Assembly (NCBI GenBank): GCA_011682665.1
Contig: JAACEG010000042.1
Location: 1 to 6,206 of the forward strand
Length of the DNA: 6,206 nucleotides
Direction: 5' to 3'
DNA from: Lysobacteraceae bacterium
Lineage (GTDB): Bacteria; Patescibacteriota; Patescibacteriia; JAACEG01
Both the position numbers and the translations under genes were made by a program. Shown piece after piece: positions 1 through 5,271 of the stretch (the first letter of the stretch is position 1; each line of letters starts with the position of its first letter). The notes under the pieces are model-generated. The model was given only the letters and a program-made list of their open reading frames with translations, was not told where the DNA came from and did not search any database.

Positions 1-435
1 ATTTTTTAATAACGTCTTTTCTGTTGTATTTAAAAAAGTATCTAATTCTCCAGCCCAAGAAGCTATGCTTGAATCTTCAGCAGTAGCTGAAGAACGAACA
101 GCTACAAATTTAATTTTAAGTTTTTTATAATTCTCCAAAATTTTCTTTCCTAAATCCTTCGGTATCTTTGCGTCATTGATTAAATCCCTAATTACATTAG
201 AAGCTCTGTCAACAGAATTAGTATCTTCATAATTTACCTTCTCTAACTCTGCTTTAATTATTTGCAATAAATCCGTTTCTTTTAAAAATTCATCAAACGC
301 ATTCGCAAGGATTACAAAACCTGGCGGCACACTAATGCCCGCCTGTGTCATTTCGCCCAGTGAAGCGCCTTTGCCACCAGCAATACCAACATCTTTTTTT
401 GTTAATTGCTTGAATTCTTTTATAAATTTTGGCAT
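1..435 (-). CDS. ppsA: Phosphoenolpyruvate synthase (pyruvate, water dikinase), N-terminal part, cut by window edge
   Basis: The first 145 codons are read from an ATG at 435-433 with no stop down to position 1, so the 3' part lies outside. The translation is the N-terminal ATP-grasp (PPDK_N) domain. It shows the glycine-rich GGKGASLGEM motif at residues 20-29 with the ATP-contacting Lys22, VPPGFVI at 36-42, and AVRSSATAEDSS at 112-123 with Arg114, followed by SWAGELDTFLN. Enzymes of this family phosphorylate a swivelling His with ATP and pass the phosphate to pyruvate to make PEP, a gluconeogenic step in the cytoplasm. The start lies only 5 bases after the lepB stop, so the two are probably co-transcribed. 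No Shine-Dalgarno sequence is visible. Whether the missing part holds the usual swivel and PEP-binding barrel cannot be seen; a rifampicin-phosphotransferase-like relative is the alternative. Confidence 0.9.
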   Translation of the reverse strand, partial: MPKFIKEFKQLTKKDVGIAGGKGASLGEMTQAGISVPPGFVILANAFDEFLKETDLLQIIKAELEKVNYEDTNSVDRASNVIRDLINDAKIPKDLGKKILENYKKLKIKFVAVRSSATAEDSSIASWAGELDTFLNTTEKTLLKN

Positions 436-440
436 ATTTT

Positions 441-1070
441 TTATTTTGGCAAATTATACATTTCTTCTTTAAAAATTTTAACATTATTAAAGGGCCAACC
501 GCGTAACCATACTTTTCCAATAATTAAATCTTTTGATACTGTTCCAAAAAAACGAGAATCAAAACTATTATTCCTATTATCACCTAAAACAAAATATTCA
601 TTTCCATTTAGAGTTGTATCAGCATTCTTTTTTATATCTTTTTCATTTAAATATTTTTCATTTATTTCGACCCCTTTTGGAAATTTATTGTTATAAATAA
701 ACACTTTATTGTTTTCTATTTTTACTCTTTCATTGGGCAAACCAATAATTCTTTTAATAAAATACTCTCTTTTATCTCCTGGATATCTAAAAACAATAAT
801 ATCTCCTCGTTTCGGACTGCTAAAACGATACTCTATTTCATTAACAATTAAATAATCGTGATTATTAAAAGTAGGTTCCATTGAAGCGCCCTTTACATAA
901 AATGGCTGGATCAAAAAATAACGGATTGGAATAATAATCACTAAAGAAATGACAATAGCTTTAATTGTTTCAAGCGCAAAAGATAAGAAATCTTTGAAGT
1001 GTTCCTTAAAATTAGAAGATTGGTTTTTATTATTTTCAAAAATTTTAGATTTATTTTTTTCAATTTGCAT
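441..1070 (-). CDS. lepB: Signal peptidase I
   Basis: This 209-aa protein is the membrane serine protease that removes signal peptides from secreted proteins on the outer face of the cytoplasmic membrane. A cytosolic, charged N-terminus (1-33) is followed by one membrane segment at about 35-55. Next come GASMEPT (61-67) with the nucleophile Ser63, a beta-rich body with YFIKRIIGLP (103-112) where Lys106 is the general base, and the family signature GDNRNNSFDSR (163-173). The order and spacing match the Ser/Lys type, and the length is normal for the short Gram-positive-like form. It is the first gene of a minus-strand unit with ppsA. Its start lies just beyond the divergent intergenic repeat, which may contribute its promoter. 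The leader has no clear ribosome binding site. Confidence 0.95.
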   Translation of the reverse strand: MQIEKNKSKIFENNKNQSSNFKEHFKDFLSFALETIKAIVISLVIIIPIRYFLIQPFYVKGASMEPTFNNHDYLIVNEIEYRFSSPKRGDIIVFRYPGDKREYFIKRIIGLPNERVKIENNKVFIYNNKFPKGVEINEKYLNEKDIKKNADTTLNGNEYFVLGDNRNNSFDSRFFGTVSKDLIIGKVWLRGWPFNNVKIFKEEMYNLPK

Positions 1071-1090
1071 AAATTTTAATTATTAGCTAA

Positions 1091-1118
1091 AATATAAGAA
1101 ATTTAAGTCAAATGTCAT
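1091..1118 (-). promoter_or_regulatory. Candidate promoter of lepB, with the -35 box inside the inverted repeat
   Basis: On the minus strand, ATGACA (1118 to 1113, five of six to TTGACA) lies in the outer end of the left repeat arm. TATATT (1096 to 1091, five of six to TATAAT) follows after a 16-base spacer. Transcription would begin near 1084 and leave a leader of about 14 bases before the lepB ATG. The -10 match is cheap in A+T-rich DNA; the better support is the correct spacing and the mirror-image arrangement on the other side of the repeat. Confidence 0.35.
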
Positions 1119-1185
1119 TCCCGCGAAGGCGGGAATCCAGTATTGGAATAATTCTTATAGATTCCCGCCTTCGCGGGAATGACAT
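1112..1185. repeat. G+C-rich nested inverted repeat (REP/MITE-like element)
   Basis: Two perfect 26-base arms, 1112-1137 and 1160-1185, are inverted copies separated by a 22-base A+T-rich spacer. Each arm is itself a hairpin: ATTCCCGCGAAGGCGGGAAT (1117-1136) has an 8-bp stem and a GAAG loop, and its mirror copy is at 1161-1180. The element is much richer in G+C than its surroundings and lies between two divergent start codons, so it is not a terminator. Palindromes of this kind are typical of REP/BIME-type or small non-autonomous mobile elements dispersed through genomes. No clear target-site duplication is visible and no transposase is in the window. Confidence 0.85.
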
Positions 1186-1205
1186 ATTAAAAAACTTTCT
1201 ATAAT
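1179..1205 (+). promoter_or_regulatory. Candidate promoter of the LCP gene, with the -35 box inside the inverted repeat
   Basis: ATGACA (1179-1184, five of six to TTGACA) is the outer end of the right repeat arm. A perfect TATAAT (1200-1205) follows after a 15-base spacer, slightly shorter than the optimum. Initiation near 1212 would give a leader of about 23 bases before the ATG at 1235. It mirrors the minus-strand candidate on the far side of the element. Confidence 0.4.
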
Positions 1206-1234
1206 AATTAAACCATAAAACAAAAAATAATCAA

Positions 1235-2695
1235 ATGAATAAGATAAATTTTTTGCAAAAAAAACATTTTAGCGATGTTTATTATTCACGAAAAAAATCA
1301 AAAATAGTAAAATTCTCAATTTATTTTTCAATAATATTATTTATTTCATTTTCATCATTTTCATGGCAAGCTTTTTCTTCATATGAAAAAAACAAAAATA
1401 CGAGTAAAACAAACGCCGGAATTATTAGCAATATTGGAAACGGAATTAAAAATTTTATAACCTTTAATCATCTAAAAAGAAATGACAATCTAAAATTAAA
1501 AGGAGAAAAAGAAAATAGGATAAATGTGTTGCTTTTAGGTATTGGTGGCAAGGGGCATGAAGGGGAGGATCTTTCTGACACAATGATTATTGCCAGTGTT
1601 AATATCTCAGAGAAAAAAGTTTCTTTAATGTCAATTCCGCGCGATCTTTATGTCCCCATAGAAAAATATGGTTGGCACAAGATAAATCATGCCAATACTT
1701 ACGGAGAAAATGAAAAAAAAGGATATGGAGGAATTTTAGCTTCAAAAACAGTGAGCAAAATTTTTAATATCCCTATTCACTATTATGTAAGAGTTGATTT
1801 TAAAGGATTTGAAAAAACAATAAACGACATTGGGAAAATAAATATTTACGTTGATAATCCATTTTTTGATGAAGAATATCCAGACAATCATTTTGGATAT
1901 GAACCAGTGAGTTTTCAACAAGGCTGGCAAGAAATGGATGGGGAAAGAGCTTTAAAATATGTTCGCTCGCGTCATGGAAATAATAATGAAGGATCAGATT
2001 TTGCAAGATCAAGAAGACAGCAAAAAGTATTGCTTGCCGTCAAAAAAAAATTATCTAGTTTTAATTTTTGGTTGAATCCTAAAAAAATTGGAATGACACT
2101 TGCTAATTTAGAAAATCATATAAACACTAATATGGAAATTGATGAAATCGTTAAATTGGCAAATATTGTAAGAAAATGCGATTTAAATAATATAAAGCAT
2201 ATTGTTTTAAGCAATGGCAAAAATGGTCAACTTTATGAAACCAATTTTAATGGAGCTTATGTTCTTTTACCAAAAAATAATGATTTTACCGCGTTAAAAA
2301 TTTTAGCTAAAAATATATTTAATCAGGGTATTGTTGCTGGAGTTAATAATCAACAAGATTCTTATGCTTCTGTTGAGGTGCAAAATGGAACTAAAATAGC
2401 CGGTTTAGCTGGAAAAGTGGCGCAAGAGCTTAAACAAGATCAATTTAAAATAACAAAAATAGGCAATGCTAAAACACAAAATTATCAAAAAACAGTTATT
2501 TATGATTTAACCCGCAATAGTAAATCTAATAAATTAAATTTTTTAAAAAATAAACTCAATGCCATTGTGAGGATAACTGTTCCTGATTGGTTAATATCAT
2601 CAAATATTGCTAATACTAAAATTAAATTAGTTAATCCTAAATTTAATAGCTTGGCTGATTTTATAATTATTCTTGGCGAAGATGCGGATAGGTAG
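1235..2695 (+). CDS. LytR-CpsA-Psr (LCP) family protein with C-terminal LytR_C domain
   Basis: This 486-aa protein belongs to the LCP family, whose members transfer glycopolymers from lipid-pyrophosphate carriers onto peptidoglycan or other envelope acceptors, outside the cytoplasmic membrane. A basic N-terminus (1-25) precedes one membrane segment at about 27-45. The LCP domain spans roughly 94-275, opening with RINVLLLGIGGKG and containing SDTMIIA (Asp115), SIPRDLYV (133-140, Arg136), YVRSRHG (242-248, Arg244 and Arg246) and DFARSRRQQ (255-263). These acidic and arginine positions bind Mg-pyrophosphate in characterised members. Residues about 377-483 resemble a LytR_C domain (VEVQNGTKIAGLAGKVAQEL, then DFIIILGED). 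The gene is divergent from lepB and followed after 35 bases by the swivel-domain gene, possibly in one transcript. The acceptor polymer cannot be told from sequence. An in-frame TAA at 1205-1207 limits upstream starts. Confidence 0.93.
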   Translation: MNKINFLQKKHFSDVYYSRKKSKIVKFSIYFSIILFISFSSFSWQAFSSYEKNKNTSKTNAGIISNIGNGIKNFITFNHLKRNDNLKLKGEKENRINVLLLGIGGKGHEGEDLSDTMIIASVNISEKKVSLMSIPRDLYVPIEKYGWHKINHANTYGENEKKGYGGILASKTVSKIFNIPIHYYVRVDFKGFEKTINDIGKINIYVDNPFFDEEYPDNHFGYEPVSFQQGWQEMDGERALKYVRSRHGNNNEGSDFARSRRQQKVLLAVKKKLSSFNFWLNPKKIGMTLANLENHINTNMEIDEIVKLANIVRKCDLNNIKHIVLSNGKNGQLYETNFNGAYVLLPKNNDFTALKILAKNIFNQGIVAGVNNQQDSYASVEVQNGTKIAGLAGKVAQELKQDQFKITKIGNAKTQNYQKTVIYDLTRNSKSNKLNFLKNKLNAIVRITVPDWLISSNIANTKIKLVNPKFNSLADFIIILGEDADR

Positions 2696-2730
2696 AATAA
2701 AATTACAATTTATAATTAAACAAAAAATTT

Positions 2731-4218
2731 ATGTCAAATGCAGTAACTAAATCAGGTAAATGGCGGATTAAGCCATCCGGCAAATTGCCGATTTTTTTAA
2801 GGTTTATGATTAATTCTTCTTTCGATCATAAAATCGCCAATAAAGTCGGATTTAAAAATCATATTGTTAATAGGGTTTATCTTAATCATATAATGTATTG
2901 GCCGGCCAAAGAATATGATGCGTTTGAACAAGAAATTATAGGTAATGCTAAGAATAAGAGCGGATGGGTTGAGAAATATTGCCAAAGAGAACTTAAAAAG
3001 TCTGAATTTTTATATCAATTTGGATTAAAACTAAAAAAAATTAATTGGTCAAAAAAATCAAATCAAGAGATGGAGAAAATATTAATTAATCTTTTGCAAA
3101 AATATAAAGAATTAGTATGTCCATGGTATGCACAGTATCCCTTAGATGAATTTTTTGAAAAAACAATTGAAAAATATTTAGCGAAAAAAATTTCTAAAGT
3201 TGATTCGAATTTTCGAAAAATTGTATTAATATTTACCGATCCAAAAGAAATGACAGACGTAGCGGAAGAAAGATGGAAATTAATGAAAATGATTAAAAAA
3301 TTTAAAAAACGAAAAGAAAAATTAAATAAATTATCAGATACAGCAAAACAGGATATTAAAAAACACCTAAATAAATTTTCTTATATAAACCGAGGTCTGG
3401 CTACTAGCAAGCCGTATACTTTTAATGATATTATGAAGAGAATTAAAGAAATTTGGAATGAAAAAGATAAATTAGAAAATTTAATTTATCACAGTTCACC
3501 ACAAAAAATTATTGATGATTACAAATGGGCGTTAAATAAAATTAAACCAGGAAAAGAATTTAAGAAAAATATCACTCAGGCCAGGTTACATTCTTACACT
3601 AGAAATAGAAGAGTAGAAGCTTTCTTTTTAGCTGATTACGGCGCTAGTTTTATGTACGATGAAATCGCAAAAAGAAATAATTTTAATCCTGATTGGATTA
3701 TGGAAATTTCTGTTCCGGAAATGTTTGCCGCTTTAAAAGGAAAGCGGTTGCCTGATCAAAAAGAGATGCGAAGAAGATTTAAAAATTACGCCATGGTTGT
3801 TAAAGATGCAAATACTAAATTGATCGTAGATGATCTAGAAATTAAAAAATTAGAAAATAAATATTATGTAAAAATTGAAAAAAAAGAAAAAATTAAGGGA
3901 AATATGGCTTGTTTGGGCGGCATAATTATAGGAAAAGCTAAAGTTTGTTTAGATAAAAATGCGATTAGCAAGATTAACAAAGGAGATATATTAGTCGTGC
4001 AGTTTACTACTCCTGATTTTGTGCCGGCCATGGAAAAAGCCGCAGCTATCGTTGCTGACCAAGGCGGTTTATCTTCGCACGCCGCTATTGTAAGCCGTGA
4101 ATTAAACGTTCCTTGCGTGATAGCCACAAAAAACGGAACTCGCATTATTCATGATAATGATTTGTTAGAAGTGGACGCGCGAAATGGAATTGTGAAAATT
4201 TTAAAAAGGGCTAAATAA
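2731..4218 (+). CDS. PEP-utiliser swivel (phosphohistidine) domain protein with helical N-terminal region, no ATP-grasp domain
   Basis: The 495-aa protein has a complete C-terminal PEP-utilising mobile domain (about 389-495). GGLSSHAAIVSR (445-456) fits the family phosphorylation-site signature, with His450 as the phosphate carrier, preceded by GDILVVQFTTPDFVPAMEKA. Residues 1-388 are mostly helical and very basic, with a possible coiled coil around 180-225, and contain neither the GGKG nor the VRSSA motif of the ATP-grasp domain. EMFAALKGKRLPDQKEMRR (from Glu330) recurs in the gene at 5272, so this helical region is a shared module. The layout resembles the helical and His domains of rifampicin phosphotransferase or PEP synthase without the ATP domain. 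It may be charged by a separate protein such as the adjacent PEP synthase, or be a non-catalytic relative; substrate unknown. It sits 35 bases after the LCP gene and 4 before the HAD gene. Confidence 0.82.
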   Translation: MSNAVTKSGKWRIKPSGKLPIFLRFMINSSFDHKIANKVGFKNHIVNRVYLNHIMYWPAKEYDAFEQEIIGNAKNKSGWVEKYCQRELKKSEFLYQFGLKLKKINWSKKSNQEMEKILINLLQKYKELVCPWYAQYPLDEFFEKTIEKYLAKKISKVDSNFRKIVLIFTDPKEMTDVAEERWKLMKMIKKFKKRKEKLNKLSDTAKQDIKKHLNKFSYINRGLATSKPYTFNDIMKRIKEIWNEKDKLENLIYHSSPQKIIDDYKWALNKIKPGKEFKKNITQARLHSYTRNRRVEAFFLADYGASFMYDEIAKRNNFNPDWIMEISVPEMFAALKGKRLPDQKEMRRRFKNYAMVVKDANTKLIVDDLEIKKLENKYYVKIEKKEKIKGNMACLGGIIIGKAKVCLDKNAISKINKGDILVVQFTTPDFVPAMEKAAAIVADQGGLSSHAAIVSRELNVPCVIATKNGTRIIHDNDLLEVDARNGIVKILKRAK

Positions 4219-4222
4219 AAAT

Positions 4223-4816
4223 ATGATAAAAGCAATATTTTTTGATGTGGGAGGAGTGATTATTGAAGAAAAATTTAAACAAGCGATTATCCAATATGAA
4301 AAAGAATTTAATATTCCTCGAGGAGTATTCTATAAGATAGTCCATAATCATCAAGGATGGAGAGATTTTACTTTAGGAAAAATTTCTGAAAAAAAATATT
4401 TAAAACTTTGCAAAAAAAATAGTTCAGAATATATTTTTAATGAAAAACGTTATATTAAATTAGTAGAGGAATTTATGGAGCCGAAAGCCGAAGTAGTAGA
4501 TTATATAAAATTTTTATCTAAAAATTATGTAATTGGCGTTATATCTAATAATCCGAAAGAGTGGTTTGATCGCTTTATAGTTAAAGCAAAATTGGAAAAT
4601 ATAATTAAAATAAAAGCTGTTTCTGGCTATGTTCATATTCGCAAACCTGATAAAAAAATTTTTCAAATTGCCTTAAAGCAAGCTAATGCTAATCCGCAAG
4701 AATCTATTTATATAGATGATAGAGGTGATCGTATTGATGGTGCAAAAAAATTAGGAATAAATATAATTATATTTGATGGCGATATTATAAAGTTAAAAGA
4801 AAAGATAAAAAGATGA
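4223..4816 (+). CDS. HAD-superfamily hydrolase (subfamily IA-like phosphatase)
   Basis: The 197-aa protein has all four HAD motifs in order. Motif I is FFDVGGV with nucleophile Asp8, motif II VISNN with Ser108, motif III Lys141 in RKPDKKIF, and motif IV YIDDRGDRIDGAKKLG with Asp165 and Asp166. A helical cap lies between motifs I and II (about 15-90). These enzymes usually dephosphorylate small phosphorylated metabolites in the cytoplasm through an aspartyl-phosphate. The second Asp of the usual DxD is Gly, as in the YihX-type DxGxV proteins, many of which are still phosphatases. The start falls 4 bases after the upstream stop, indicating co-transcription. GGG at 4208-4210 is too far upstream to be a good ribosome binding site. 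Substrate cannot be named. Its TGA stop is in frame with the swivel remnant downstream. Confidence 0.9.
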   Translation: MIKAIFFDVGGVIIEEKFKQAIIQYEKEFNIPRGVFYKIVHNHQGWRDFTLGKISEKKYLKLCKKNSSEYIFNEKRYIKLVEEFMEPKAEVVDYIKFLSKNYVIGVISNNPKEWFDRFIVKAKLENIIKIKAVSGYVHIRKPDKKIFQIALKQANANPQESIYIDDRGDRIDGAKKLGINIIIFDGDIIKLKEKIKR

Positions 4817-4818
4817 AT

Positions 4819-4843
4819 TACCTCACAGCAAGCTGGCGAGGTA
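4819..4843. repeat. Palindromic hairpin repeat, CAGCAAGCTG type, copy 1
   Basis: TACCTC (4819-4824) pairs with GAGGTA (4838-4843), and an inner CAG/CTG stem closes a CAAG loop. The inner and outer stems are separated by an A opposite GC, an imperfect match. It begins 3 bases after the HAD stop. It is G+C-rich against an A+T-rich background and shares its core with copy 2 at 4888-4923. A run of five T (4856-4860) lies 12 bases past the stem, too far for a standard intrinsic terminator, though a weak stop or RNA-stabilising role for the upstream transcript is possible. Confidence 0.7.
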
Positions 4844-4887
4844 TCCAGCATAAAATTTTTATTATATCTAATATTATACGTCCTCAC

Positions 4888-4923
4888 GATATTTGTCCCC
4901 GCAGCAAGCTGTCGGGGAATATC
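4888..4923. repeat. Palindromic hairpin repeat, CAGCAAGCTG type, copy 2
   Basis: CCCCG (4897-4901) pairs with CGGGG (4913-4917) around the same CAG-CAAG-CTG core, with one bulged T. An outer GATATT (4888-4893) can pair with AATATC (4918-4923). Over 21 bases it matches copy 1 at 17 positions. One pair of differences is compensatory (T-A in copy 1, C-G in copy 2), so folding appears to be what is kept. No T-tract follows. It lies directly upstream of the point where recognisable swivel-domain sequence begins, suggesting that insertion or recombination here removed the front of that gene. The whole stretch 4817-4939 holds these two repeats and no supportable gene. Confidence 0.72.
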
Positions 4924-4939
4924 TACGATTAAAAAATAC

Positions 4940-5233
4940 ATTCAAGCCAAGGTAAAAATAATAAGGAAAGTAACTGAGTTAAATAAAATAAAAGAAGGTG
5001 ATGCTTTAATTGCAGTAATGACTTCACCTGATTATATTGCCGGTATTAAAAAAGCTAGTGTTATTATCACTGATGAAGGTGGATTAACCTGCCATGCCGC
5101 TATTGTTTCACGTGAATTAAATAAGACTTGCGTTATCGGCACTAAAATCGCTACTAAAGTTCTAAAAGACGGAGATTTAATTGAAGTTGACGCGAACAAA
5201 GGAGTTGTGAAAATCTTAAAAAGAGCAGTATAG
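4940..5233 (+). pseudogene. 5'-truncated PEP-utiliser swivel (phosphohistidine) domain; minimal ATG-initiated ORF 5018-5233
   Basis: The reading frame encodes almost a whole mobile domain: AKVKIIRKVTELNKIKEGD, then MTSPDYIAGIKKA, then GGLTCHAAIVSREL with the carrier His at 5093-5095, and it ends VVKILKRAV. The first ATG in frame is 5018, giving 71 aa, but domain homology continues about 26 codons further upstream, and no ATG, GTG or TTG occurs in this frame between 4817 and 5018. The original start and any preceding helical or ATP-grasp domains are therefore missing, and the break coincides with the hairpin repeats. The end VKILKRA is identical to that of the 495-aa protein upstream, pointing to a duplicated paralogue. 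A short standalone swivel protein made from 5018 remains possible because the phosphorylation signature is intact, but the leading strand of the fold would be absent. Confidence 0.7.
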
Positions 5234-5271
5234 ATTAAAACATAATTTTAATAAAAAATAGAAAGATAGAA

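Noticed and set aside
406..696. 96-codon plus-strand open frame
   Set aside because: It is antisense to the lepB C-terminal region and the ppsA start, both of which show strong family motifs.
1112..1185. Rho-independent terminator
   Set aside because: It lies between two divergent start codons, so no transcript ends there, and no T-tract follows either strand's stem.
2711..2716. Perfect TATAAT upstream of the gene at 2731
   Set aside because: No -35-like hexamer sits at the right distance, and such boxes arise easily in this base composition; the 35-base gap suggests read-through from the LCP gene instead.
3864..4145. Hydrophobic 93-codon open frame on the minus strand
   Set aside because: It is antisense to the swivel domain, whose conserved His signature is clearly coded on the plus strand.
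4819..4923. CRISPR array
   Set aside because: Only two diverged palindromic copies, unequal in sequence, with a single spacer-like interval and no cas genes.
4814..5233. TGA as a sense codon (genetic code 25), which would fuse the HAD protein to the swivel remnant
   Set aside because: No long gene in the window contains an in-frame TGA, Trp is always TGG, and the sequence between is hairpin repeat that translates to an implausible hydrophobic stretch. The shared frame is a one-in-three chance.
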